DNA from: Nocardioides sp. T2.26MG-1
GTDB taxonomy: Bacteria; Actinomycetota; Actinomycetes; Propionibacteriales; Nocardioidaceae
DNA: 64,000 nt
Assembly: GCF_950101795.1 (NCBI RefSeq)
Contig: NZ_CATNLZ010000006.1
Coordinates: 1 to 64,000 of the forward strand
Direction: 5' to 3'
Below are positions 8,135-15,363 of the stretch, in pieces. Positions within the stretch are counted from its first letter, which is position 1. Each line of letters starts with the position of its first letter. Below the pieces are notes generated by a model that searched no databases, was not told where the DNA came from, and saw nothing but the letters and a program-made list of their open reading frames with translations. The translations under genes and the position numbers were made by a program.

Positions 8135-8162
8135 GTGTCGTATCGCGGCCCTCGCGTTCGTG
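8135..8162 (+). promoter_or_regulatory. Candidate ECF42-type promoter
   Basis: TGTCGT at 8135-8140, a 17-bp spacer and CGTGG at 8158-8162 stand about 49 bp before the YCII gene that pairs with the ECF42 sigma factor. From memory, ECF42 promoters have TGTCGA at -35 and a short CG-led -10 box, and are usually autoregulatory. The -35 differs at the last base, so this is a moderate match. Confidence 0.4.
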
Positions 8163-8210
8163 GACAGGGTGACGGGGCCGGACGAGGCCCCCCGAACCAG
8201 GAGGTATCCC

Positions 8211-8579
8211 ATGTCGCAGTACCTGCTCTCCGTGATCCACAACGCCGAGGACATGGCAGCGATGGACGCGATGACGCCCGAGGAGCTGCAGACCGTGTTC
8301 GCCGCGGTCGACACCTTCAACGAGAGGCTCCAGCGGGAGGGCGCGTGGGTGTTCGCCGGCGGGCTGCAGACCCACGAGGCCACCACCACGGTCGACAACA
8401 CCGGGGCGGAGACGGTCGTGACCGACGGCCCGTTCGCGGAGACCAAGGAGTACCTCGGCGGGTTCTGGATCATCGAGGCGCCCGACCTCGACGCCGCGCT
8501 CCGGTGGGCCGCCGAGGGCTCCAAGGCCTGCGCCAACCGGGTCGAGGTGCGGCCGTTCCAGGAGGAGCCGGGCGCGTGA
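8211..8579 (+). CDS. YCII/DGPF-domain protein, partner of ECF42 sigma factor
   Basis: A 122-aa protein of the YCII-related (DGPF) family: MSQYLLSVIHNAEDM at the start, then VVTDGPFAETKEYLGGFWII with the DGPF signature, ending in VEVRPF. AGGAGG stands seven bases before the ATG. DGPF proteins are the standard genomic partner of ECF42 sigma factors; their biochemical role is not established, and YCII domains elsewhere have weak hydrolase or dehydratase-like activity. The stop overlaps the next gene's GTG by 4 bp (GTGA), which implies translational coupling. Confidence 0.85.
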   Translation: MSQYLLSVIHNAEDMAAMDAMTPEELQTVFAAVDTFNERLQREGAWVFAGGLQTHEATTTVDNTGAETVVTDGPFAETKEYLGGFWIIEAPDLDAALRWAAEGSKACANRVEVRPFQEEPGA

Positions 8580-9817
8580 GCGACGCGCACGCGGCGATCG
8601 AGCGGATCTATCGCGAGGAGTACGGCCGGGTGGTCGCCTCGCTCGTACGACGGTTCGGCGACATCGACATCGCCGAGGAGGCCGCCGGCGAGGCACTGCT
8701 CGTCGCGATGGAGAAGTGGCCCCAGGACGGCGTACCGCCCAACCCCGGGGGCTGGCTCACCACCACCGCGGGCAACCGCGCCATCGACCGGATCCGCCGC
8801 GAGTCGCACCGCGACGCCAAGCACCAGGCGGCCCTCATGATCAGTGACGACACCCCCCACGAGCCCACCGGTCCCGTCGAGGACGACCGGCTGCGGCTGA
8901 TCTTCACCTGCTGCCACCCCGCGCTCGCTCCCGAGGCGCGGGTGGCCCTCACCCTGCGGCTCCTCGGCGGGCTCACCGTCCCCGAGATCGCGCAGGCGTT
9001 CCTGGTCCCCGAGACCACCATGGCCCAGAGGATCACCCGCGCGAAGAAGAAGATCAAGGGCGCGCACATCCCCTACCGGGTGCCGGAGGCCGACGACCTG
9101 ACCGCCCGGCTGCCGGGCGTGCTGGCGGTGATCTACCTGGTCTTCAACGAGGGCTACCTCGCCAGCTCCGGCGAGGCGGCGATCCGCGAGGACCTGACCG
9201 CCGAGGCGATCCGCCTCGGCCGGATCCTGCACGCGCTGCTGCCCGACGAGCCCGAGGTCACCGGGCTGCTCGCGCTGATGCTGCTCACCGAGGCGCGGCG
9301 TACGACGCGGGTCGCCGGCGGCGAGCTGGTCACGCTGCTGGAGCAGGACCGCGGCGGCTGGGACCGTGCCCTGATCGCCGAGGGGCACGAGCTGGTGCGC
9401 AGCTGCCTGGCCCGTGCCGCGCACACGGGCCGGCGCCCGGGGCAGTACCAGCTGCTCGCGGCGATCAACGCCGTGCACACCGACGCCCCCTCGGCGGCGG
9501 ACACGCAGTGGGACCAGATCGCGGCGCTGTACGACCAGCTCTACGCGGTCGCGCCGAGCCCGGTCGTGGCCCTCAACCGGGCGGTCGCGGTCGCCGAGCT
9601 CGACGGGCCGGAGGTGGCGCTCGCGCAGGTCGATCGACTGCCGCTGAGCGGCTACCACGCCTGGCACGCGACCCGGGCCGACCTGCTGCGCCGGCTCGGT
9701 CGCAGCGGCGAGGCGCGGGCGGCGTACGACGCGGCGATCGCGGCCACGGACAACCCGGCCGAGCGGGCCTACCTCGCCCGGCGGCGCGGCAGCCTGGCGC
9801 CCACCGAACCCGGCTGA
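8576..9817 (+). CDS. ECF42-family RNA polymerase sigma factor with C-terminal TPR-like extension
   Basis: A 413-aa protein starting at a GTG that overlaps the YCII stop. Residues 1-180 carry sigma2 (IYREEYGRVVASLVRRFGD, NRAIDRIRRES) and sigma4 (ARVALTLRLLGGLTVPEIAQ, PETTMAQRITRAKKKIK). The remaining 230 residues are the long helical extension found in the ECF42/SigJ-like YCII-associated class: VIYLVFNEGY, PGQYQLLAAINAVH, VVALNRAVAVAELDGPE. In ECF42 proteins this extension is needed for activity and replaces a classical anti-sigma factor. No anti-sigma gene is nearby, consistent with that. It probably transcribes its own operon from the candidate promoter at 8135. Confidence 0.9.
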   Translation: MSDAHAAIERIYREEYGRVVASLVRRFGDIDIAEEAAGEALLVAMEKWPQDGVPPNPGGWLTTTAGNRAIDRIRRESHRDAKHQAALMISDDTPHEPTGPVEDDRLRLIFTCCHPALAPEARVALTLRLLGGLTVPEIAQAFLVPETTMAQRITRAKKKIKGAHIPYRVPEADDLTARLPGVLAVIYLVFNEGYLASSGEAAIREDLTAEAIRLGRILHALLPDEPEVTGLLALMLLTEARRTTRVAGGELVTLLEQDRGGWDRALIAEGHELVRSCLARAAHTGRRPGQYQLLAAINAVHTDAPSAADTQWDQIAALYDQLYAVAPSPVVALNRAVAVAELDGPEVALAQVDRLPLSGYHAWHATRADLLRRLGRSGEARAAYDAAIAATDNPAERAYLARRRGSLAPTEPG

Positions 9818-9857
9818 TCCTCGGATGAACGGCGGGTGAACGTGGAACGATCAGCGG

Positions 9858-10412
9858 GTGGACGGGATCGCGGTCGTGGCTTGGCGCCTGGGGGTCTCCG
9901 GGTGCGCTGCGACCGGGGTCGTGCTCGCCGCGCTGCAGTACGACGTGTGGTGGACCGCGCTCAGCCAGCTCGTCAACCTGGCCGTGGCCGTGGGGTTCCT
10001 GGTGCTCGCGTTCGCGGAGCCCCGGTCGCCGTGGCTGCGGGGGGCGCTGACCACCGCGAGCACGCTCGTGTGCCTGGCCTACCTGCCGATGGCGAACGGC
10101 AACCTGGCCGCGCCGTGGTCGGTGCTCGAGCACATGGTGACGCCGGCGCTGGTGCTGGTCGACTTCCTGCTGGTCGGCACCAACCAGGCCGACGTGCGCT
10201 GGTGGCACCCGCCGACCTGGCTGGTGCCGCTCGCGGCGTACCTGGCCTGGTACGTCGGCGGTGACCTCGGCGTCTACGCGGCGCTCGACCCGGCCGGCGG
10301 TGCGGTCTTCGCGACCCGCCTGGCGGTGCTGGCCTCGGTCGCGCTCGCCGCCGGCTACCTGCTCTACGCCCACGGCCGGGCTCGACGGGCGCTCCTACCC
10401 TTGGCGGCATGA
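9858..10412 (+). CDS. Pr6Pr-like integral membrane protein
   Basis: A 184-aa hydrophobic protein with about six membrane segments, starting at GTG (MDGIAVVAWRLGVSG). It resembles the Pr6Pr / FAR-17a/AIG1-like family: a conserved LEHMVTPALVLVDFLLVG stretch, with W and P in the following loop (WWHPPTWLVPLAAYLAWYV). The function in bacteria is unknown; eukaryotic FAR-17a/AIG1 relatives are lipid (FAHFA) hydrolases, which is only a distant hint. It overlaps the M3 peptidase start by 4 bp, so the two are translationally coupled. Confidence 0.7.
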   Translation: MDGIAVVAWRLGVSGCAATGVVLAALQYDVWWTALSQLVNLAVAVGFLVLAFAEPRSPWLRGALTTASTLVCLAYLPMANGNLAAPWSVLEHMVTPALVLVDFLLVGTNQADVRWWHPPTWLVPLAAYLAWYVGGDLGVYAALDPAGGAVFATRLAVLASVALAAGYLLYAHGRARRALLPLAA

Positions 10413-12334
10413 CGACCGGACCCCTTGTCCTGCCCCCGGCCGAGGACGCCCAGCAGTGGGTGGAGACGCGCGCCCGCGACGGCCTGGCCGCTGCTCGGGC
10501 CCGCGCCGACGGGCTGCGCGACGCGCCGCCGCCCGGCGCGCTCGCCGTGCTGCGTGAGTGGGACGAGGTGGCCCGCGCGCTGTCCGACGTCGCCGCGGTC
10601 GCGTCGCTGCTCGCCAACGTGCACCCGCTCGAGGAGGTGCGCACGACGTGCGAGGCCGCCGAGGCCGAGGTCGACCGGCTGGTCACCGAGCTGCGCCAGG
10701 ACCCGGGTCTGTACGGCGTCTTCGCGGGGCTCGACCCGGCCGGCCTGGACCCGGTGGCGGCGCGGCTCCTGGACAAGACGCTCGAGGACTTCCGGCGCGC
10801 CGGCGTCGACCTCGACGACGCCTCCCGGGCCCGGCTCACCGAGATCAACGCCCGGCTCACCGACCTCGGTCAGGAGTTCGGCCGCACCATCCGCGACGAC
10901 GTGCGCACCGTCCGGGTGCCGCCCGGGCGGCTCGCCGGCCTGCCCCAGGACTGGCTCGACGCCCATCCTGCCGGGGACGACGGCCTCGTCACGGTCACCA
11001 CCGACTACCCCGACGCTGTGCCGGTCCGGATGTTCGCCCACGACGCCGAGGTGCGCCGCGAGGTGACCGTCGCGTTCCTCGAGCGGGGCTGGCCGCACAA
11101 CGAGCCGTTGCTGCGTGAGATGTTCGCGCTCCGCCACGAGCTCGCGACGCTGGTCGGCTACGCCGACTGGGCGTCGTACGACGCCGCCGTGAAGATGATC
11201 GGGGAAGGGCCGGCGATCCCGGCGTTCATCGACCGGATCGCCAGCGCGGCCGAGGGGCCGATGCGGCGCGACCTGGACCTCCTGCTCGAGCGCTTCCGGC
11301 GCGACGTGCCTGACGCGGCGGCGATCGACACGGCCGACTCGCTGTACTACGAGGAGCTGGTCCGCCAGGAGCGTCACGACGTGGACGCCCAGCAGGTGCG
11401 GGCCTACTTCGACTTCGCCCGCGTGCGCCAGGGGCTGCTCGAGGTGACCGGACGGCTCTTCGGGCTGGAGTACCGGCCGGTGTCCGACGCGCCGGTGTGG
11501 CACCCGGACGTCGCGGCGTACGACGTGGTCCGCGACGTGGGCTCCGGACCCGAGGCGATCGGCCGCATCTACCTCGACCTGCACCCGCGCGAGGGCAAGT
11601 ACAAGCACGCCGCGCAGTTCACGCTGGTCGACGGCCTCGCCGGCCGGCAGCTGCCCGAGGGCGTGCTGGTCTGCAACTTCTCACGCGGCCTGATGGAGCA
11701 CGACCACGTGGTCACGCTCTTCCACGAGTTCGGTCACCTGGTGCACCACGTGCTCGGCGGGCACGGTGAGTGGACCCGCTTCTCCGGAGTCGCCACCGAG
11801 TGGGACTTCGTCGAGGCGCCGAGCCAGCTGCTCGAGGAGTGGGCCTGGGACCCCGACGTGCTGCGCACCTTCGCGGTCTCCAGCGGCGGCGAGCCGATCC
11901 CGGCCGACCTGGTGGAGCGGATGCGGGCCGCCGACGAGTTCGGCAAGGGCTACCAGGCCCGGACGCAGATGTTCTACGCGGCGATGTCGTACTGGTTCCA
12001 CACCGACCGGCCCGCGGACCTGACCACCGCGATGCGCGAGCTGCAGGCGCGCTACTCGCCGTTCCCCTACATCGACGGCACCCACATGTTCGCGAGCTTC
12101 GGCCACCTCGGCGGCTACTCCTCGGCGTACTACACCTACATGTGGTCGCTGGTGATCGCGAAGGACCTGTTCTCCGCGTTCGACCCCGCCGACCTGTTCG
12201 CCCCCGGCGTCGCCGGCCGCTACCGCGACCGGGTGCTCGCCCCCGGCGGCTCCCGCGACGCCGCCGACCTGGTCGCCGACTTCCTCGGTCGGCCGTACAC
12301 GTTCGACTCCTACGCCGCCTGGCTGGCGCGCTAG
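10409..12334 (+). CDS. M3-family zinc metallopeptidase (thimet/oligopeptidase A type)
   Basis: A 641-aa cytosolic peptidase without a signal peptide. The zinc motif is FHEFGHLVHH: H439, E440, H443, with the third ligand expected in the following EAPSQLLEEW (a Glu). The N-terminal 190 residues are helical, as in thimet-type enzymes, and the size fits the 600-700 aa family range. Such enzymes cleave short peptides of up to about 20 residues and recycle proteolysis or signal-peptide products. It follows the Pr6Pr-like gene with a 4-bp overlap. A palindromic element starts 15 bp after the stop. Confidence 0.9.
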   Translation: MTTGPLVLPPAEDAQQWVETRARDGLAAARARADGLRDAPPPGALAVLREWDEVARALSDVAAVASLLANVHPLEEVRTTCEAAEAEVDRLVTELRQDPGLYGVFAGLDPAGLDPVAARLLDKTLEDFRRAGVDLDDASRARLTEINARLTDLGQEFGRTIRDDVRTVRVPPGRLAGLPQDWLDAHPAGDDGLVTVTTDYPDAVPVRMFAHDAEVRREVTVAFLERGWPHNEPLLREMFALRHELATLVGYADWASYDAAVKMIGEGPAIPAFIDRIASAAEGPMRRDLDLLLERFRRDVPDAAAIDTADSLYYEELVRQERHDVDAQQVRAYFDFARVRQGLLEVTGRLFGLEYRPVSDAPVWHPDVAAYDVVRDVGSGPEAIGRIYLDLHPREGKYKHAAQFTLVDGLAGRQLPEGVLVCNFSRGLMEHDHVVTLFHEFGHLVHHVLGGHGEWTRFSGVATEWDFVEAPSQLLEEWAWDPDVLRTFAVSSGGEPIPADLVERMRAADEFGKGYQARTQMFYAAMSYWFHTDRPADLTTAMRELQARYSPFPYIDGTHMFASFGHLGGYSSAYYTYMWSLVIAKDLFSAFDPADLFAPGVAGRYRDRVLAPGGSRDAADLVADFLGRPYTFDSYAAWLAR

Positions 12335-12348
12335 GGGGCCGACCGCAG

Positions 12349-12433
12349 TTTCCCCGGTTCACCGGGGATGTTGGCGCTTGTCGGCTGTTGCAACCCCCGA
12401 GAAGCGGGAACTTACCCGGTACACCGGGGAAAC
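12349..12433. repeat. 85-bp element with inverted termini (copy 1)
   Basis: The ends GTTTCCCCGGTTCACCGGG (12349) and CCCGGTACACCGGGGAAAC (to 12433) are near-perfect inverted copies. Each end is itself palindromic (CCCCGGT..ACCGGGG). The interior holds GCGCTTGTCGGCTGTTGCAAC, which recurs at 31549-31568 beside another CCCCGGTACACCGGGG palindrome. The element lies between the M3 peptidase stop and the padR promoter and could terminate the upstream transcript; there is no T tract. Confidence 0.65.
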
Positions 12434-12468
12434 CTGCTTGTCCCCGCCGACCCATCGACGTACGCTCA

Positions 12469-12478
12469 CGATATATCG
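12469..12478. promoter_or_regulatory. Candidate PadR operator
   Basis: CGATATATCG is a perfect 10-bp palindrome within CACGATATATCGCGAG, 57 bp before the padR ATG. It is strikingly AT-rich for this genome. ATATATCG-type palindromes near padR genes are usual autoregulatory sites in actinobacteria, so PadR self-repression is the inference. Confidence 0.55.
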
Positions 12479-12534
12479 CGAGCCATCGGCGACAGTACGC
12501 CGGACGCGGTACCCGAACTGAGAGGAGTCCGGTC

Positions 12535-13239
12535 ATGGGATACAGGGGATTCAGCCGGCAGTGGGCCGGCCATGTGGATCAGGAGTGGCAGCAGCACGGC
12601 GGGCGCCGCGGGGGTGGACCCTGGGGCGGGCCGTGGGGCGGTCCGGGCGGCTTCGGCCGGCCGGGGCACCCGGGACCGCCGCCGTGGGTGGCCGGCCTCT
12701 TCGGCCTCGCCCAGGGCGAGCGCCAGCGGGGCCCGCGGGTCCGGCGCGGCGACGTACGCACCGCGATCCTGGACGTCGTCCGGACCGCGCAGTGGAACGG
12801 CGAGCCCGTCAACGGCTACCAGGTCATCCAGCAGATCGCCGAGCGCAGCAACGGCGCCTGGCGACCGAGCCCGGGCTCGGTCTACCCGACGATCCAGCAG
12901 CTCGAGGACGAGGGGCTGCTCGTGACCGACGACAGCAGCGGCCGGCGCAGCCTCAAGCTCACCGAGGAGGGCGAGACGTACGCCGCCGAGCACGCCGATG
13001 AGCTGACCGCGGTCTGGGCGCCGTTCGAGGAGCCCGAGCGCGACGAGGAGGTCGGGTTCGCCGACCTCAAGCCCGAGATCGGCCAGGTCATGGGCGCGGT
13101 CTGGCAGATCGTCACCAACGGCAGCGAGCAGCAGCGGCGCGCGGCCGTCGAGATCCTGGTCGACACCCGGCGCCGGCTGTACGGCGTGCTCGCCGACGGC
13201 GACCCGGAGCAGGACCAGGAGACGGGAGGCGAGGCATGA
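12535..13239 (+). CDS. PadR-family transcriptional regulator
   Basis: A 234-aa regulator. The start MGYRGFSRQWAGHVDQEW follows AGAGGAG by seven bases; the longer in-frame reading from 11770 runs through the peptidase gene and is rejected. A Gly/Pro-rich tract (residues 24-62, GGPWGGPWGGPGGFGRP) precedes the winged helix: RGDVRTAILDVVRT, NGYQVIQQIAERSNGAWRPS, PGSVYPTIQQLEDEGLL. The C-terminal helix (EILVDTRRRLYGVLADG) should dimerise. It overlaps the DUF1707 gene by 4 bp. Autoregulation through the palindrome at 12469 is likely; the effector is unknown. Confidence 0.9.
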   Translation: MGYRGFSRQWAGHVDQEWQQHGGRRGGGPWGGPWGGPGGFGRPGHPGPPPWVAGLFGLAQGERQRGPRVRRGDVRTAILDVVRTAQWNGEPVNGYQVIQQIAERSNGAWRPSPGSVYPTIQQLEDEGLLVTDDSSGRRSLKLTEEGETYAAEHADELTAVWAPFEEPERDEEVGFADLKPEIGQVMGAVWQIVTNGSEQQRRAAVEILVDTRRRLYGVLADGDPEQDQETGGEA

Positions 13240-13649
13240 ACGACGACCAGCTCCGCATCGGCGACGCCGAGCGCGAGCAGGCCGCGGCCGCCCTGGGCGA
13301 TCACTACGCCCAGGGCCGGCTGAGCGTCGAGGAGCACGCCGAGCGGCTCGACCGGATCTGGGCGGCGCGCACGCGCGCGGACCTCCGGCCGATCTTCCGC
13401 GACCTGCCGGGTTGGTACGGACCGGCGGCCCCGGCGCGGCCCGCGACGGCGCGCCGCTCGGGCTACTGGAGCACCGGGATGGCACCCTTCCACCGCGGTC
13501 TGCCCTCGCCGGTGCTGCTGATCCTGGCGGTCCTGCTGGTGCTGACGGTGCTGACCCACCTGCCGCTGATCCTGGCCGGCGCCCTGGTCATGTTCTTCGT
13601 CCTGGGCCGCCGCCGCAGACCGGCCCGCGCCCGGCACTGGTCCAGATGA
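13236..13649 (+). CDS. DUF1707 (SHOCT-like) membrane protein
   Basis: A 137-aa protein. Residues 5-55 are the DUF1707 domain (LRIGDAEREQAAAALGDHYAQGRLSVEEHAERL), a short helical module common at the N-terminus of actinobacterial membrane proteins. Residues 90-125 are two tightly spaced hydrophobic segments (SPVLLILAVLLVLTVLTHLP), ending in an Arg-rich tail. Its position as second gene of a PadR operon suggests it is the regulated output or a sensor partner, perhaps in envelope stress; that is inference. The start overlaps the padR stop (ATGA). Confidence 0.85.
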   Translation: MNDDQLRIGDAEREQAAAALGDHYAQGRLSVEEHAERLDRIWAARTRADLRPIFRDLPGWYGPAAPARPATARRSGYWSTGMAPFHRGLPSPVLLILAVLLVLTVLTHLPLILAGALVMFFVLGRRRRPARARHWSR

Positions 13650-13654
13650 GAGCG

Positions 13655-13693
13655 GTAGACCACCGTCGTAGACCACTGTCGTAGACCAGCTTC
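13655..13693 (+). repeat. Three 13-bp direct repeats (iterons)
   Basis: GTAGACCACCGTC, GTAGACCACTGTC and GTAGACCAGCTTC follow one another with an exact 13-bp period at 13655, 13668 and 13681. They lie 6 bp after the DUF1707 stop and about 115 bp before the secreted triple-repeat protein. A likely -10-like TAGCCT follows at about 13714. Iterated same-strand sites suggest an activator site; replication iterons are unlikely here. Confidence 0.6.
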
Positions 13694-13806
13694 GCGCTGT
13701 GACGAGACCGACCTAGCCTGTGCCGAACCGGGCTGGGGGGGCCGGAAGAACGCTCTCGGGAAACGTGCTCACGCCCATTTCCTGTCTCAGCAAGGAGATC
13801 GTCATC

Positions 13807-14880
13807 ATGGCGGCTCATTCCCGGCTTCGAAGTCTCGTGATCAGCGCCGCTGCCGCCGCGCTGGTCGCTCCGCTGGCCATCGTGGCCGCGCTCGCGAGCC
13901 CCGCCTCCGCCGCCGTGGGTCCGCGGCCGCACGAGGTCTACCTGTACAAGGTCGAGGCTCAGGTCGATCTCAGCGGCGAGTTCCCCGACAACTACGCCCA
14001 CGAGCACCTCTACTGCAACGACGGTGACGACGCGCTCGACGGCATGTGGCGCGTCGACCACGTCGACCAGGCCAACCCGCAGCTCGACATGTACGGCGAC
14101 GAGCGCGACGTGGTGTTCCACGCGTCCTACTCGGACTACAACGACCCGTCGATGTGGCACTTCCGGTTCGAGAACTTCGCCGACGGCAACGCCCAGGTGA
14201 AGCTCTTCCTGACCTGCATCCGCAAGCAGACGGAGCAGAACGCCGGGCACAAGCACGGGATCGGCTTCGACCCGCTGTACCGGACGTTCAGCGTGGAGCA
14301 CGTCGCGTCGGGCGACACCATGGGCACGGTGGGCTTCCACGGCGACTCGCCGGCGGCGCAGCCCTGCCCGACCGGCTTCTACGCCGTCGCGCCCGGCTTC
14401 AACTTCACCGACGTCAACGAGGACCACGGCAACCGCCTGGTGGGCAGCTGGCCGAACGCGACCGGCACCTCCTGGCAGTGGCGGTTCCTCATCGGACACG
14501 ACGACACGAAGGTCGACCTGGCCTTCCGGTGCCTGAGCTCCAAGGTCCTGCCGTTCGGCGGTCACCGGCACCTGCTGCCGATGAAGTGGCGCCCGAACGC
14601 GGCCAGTGGCGGCTTCCAGGACAACCTGTGGAGCAACGGCATCCAGGAGAAGCGCTACTCCTGCGACGACGGGGCCGACGGCGCGGCGTACCAGGCCTAC
14701 AAGGCCATGGTGGGCGCGTTCTGGATCTACGACCCGTTCCACGTGTGGTTCCTCGGCATGGACCCGCGACCGAAGACCAGGGCCTACAAGTTCTGGTACG
14801 AGAGCGGCTCGCGTCAGATCGCCCTGGCCACGTTCTGCGTGAGGTCCCGGACGGGCAAGCAGATCGCTCCCTCCGCCTGA
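13807..14880 (+). CDS. Secreted protein of three homologous repeats, unknown function
   Basis: A 357-aa protein with start MAAHSRLRSLVISAAA after AAGGAG. Residues 1-35 are a signal peptide ending ASPASA. The mature part is three divergent repeats of about 100 residues. Each opens with a Cys-x-x-Gly-like block (YCNDGDDALDGMWRV, PCPTGFYAVAPGFNF, SCDDGADGAAYQAYK) and closes with a hydrophobic strand ending in Cys (QVKLFLTCI, KVDLAFRCL, IALATFCV). That makes six cysteines in three pairs: C70/C137, C187/C242, C286/C344. GHKH and GHRH follow repeats 1 and 2. I recognise no family. It may be a disulfide-stabilised beta-rich binding protein. It has its own promoter region and a strong terminator, so it is a single-gene unit. 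Confidence 0.85.
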   Translation: MAAHSRLRSLVISAAAAALVAPLAIVAALASPASAAVGPRPHEVYLYKVEAQVDLSGEFPDNYAHEHLYCNDGDDALDGMWRVDHVDQANPQLDMYGDERDVVFHASYSDYNDPSMWHFRFENFADGNAQVKLFLTCIRKQTEQNAGHKHGIGFDPLYRTFSVEHVASGDTMGTVGFHGDSPAAQPCPTGFYAVAPGFNFTDVNEDHGNRLVGSWPNATGTSWQWRFLIGHDDTKVDLAFRCLSSKVLPFGGHRHLLPMKWRPNAASGGFQDNLWSNGIQEKRYSCDDGADGAAYQAYKAMVGAFWIYDPFHVWFLGMDPRPKTRAYKFWYESGSRQIALATFCVRSRTGKQIAPSA

Positions 14881-14893
14881 GCCTCCCCGTGAA

Positions 14894-14927
14894 CCCGAGC
14901 CCGCCCCGCATCCGGGGCGGGCTCGGG
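14894..14927 (+). terminator. Stem-loop terminator after the triple-repeat gene
   Basis: CCCGAGCCCGCCCCG, loop CATC, then the exact complement: a perfect 15-bp GC stem starting 13 bp after the stop. There is no T tract, as is common in high-GC actinobacteria. Confidence 0.8.
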
Positions 14928-15035
14928 CAGCCTGGGGCCGACCGTCCCCGACCGGGCGCGCGTGCCTGACAGGAGCACGCTCGCCCGGCGAGGTCTGATC
15001 CGCGGTCCATGCGTCGACGCCGACCAAAGTGGGTA

Positions 15036-15051
15036 TGTGACCGCTGTCACG
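15036..15051. promoter_or_regulatory. CRP/GlxR-like site
   Basis: TGTGACCGCTGTCACG fits TGTGA-N6-TCACA with one mismatch, 29 bp before the DUF3311 start. CRP/GlxR-type cAMP regulators of actinobacteria bind this motif, and control of a carboxylate-uptake operon by carbon status is plausible. It lies close to the gene, so repression or a start-overlapping role is possible. Confidence 0.5.
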
Positions 15052-15080
15052 GTCGTTCGTCCATTTCGGGAGGTATCGCC

Positions 15081-15356
15081 ATGGCGTCACGACGCCGTTG
15101 GATCCTGGTCTCTGCCTTGCTGACGCCTGCGGTGGTGCTGCCGCTCGCGGTGCCGCTCTACGACCGCGAGGACCCGGCGTTCCTCGGGTTCCCCTACTAC
15201 TACTGGTTCCAGTTCCTGCTGATCGTGGTCGCGGTCGCGCTCACCGTGCCGGCGTACGTCGTCGCCACCGGCGCCGACCGGGCCCAGCGGGTCGCCCACG
15301 GCCTCCCGCCGGAGCCCGACGGCACCGGGGCCCACCGCGACGAGGGACGGCGGTGA
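15081..15356 (+). CDS. DUF3311 small membrane protein
   Basis: A 91-aa protein with start MASRRRWILVSALLTPA after GGGAGGT. It has two membrane segments: residues 6-24 and PYYYWFQFLLIVVAVALTVPAY with the conserved aromatic FPYYYWFQ of DUF3311. Proteins of this type sit directly before sodium:solute symporters of the MctP/YidK group and are thought to be accessory subunits, as for YhdT-like partners. Seven bases separate it from the transporter gene, so one operon is clear. The upstream ATG at 15009 lies before the Shine-Dalgarno sequence and is rejected. Confidence 0.85.
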   Translation: MASRRRWILVSALLTPAVVLPLAVPLYDREDPAFLGFPYYYWFQFLLIVVAVALTVPAYVVATGADRAQRVAHGLPPEPDGTGAHRDEGRR

Positions 15357-15363
15357 CGGGCCG

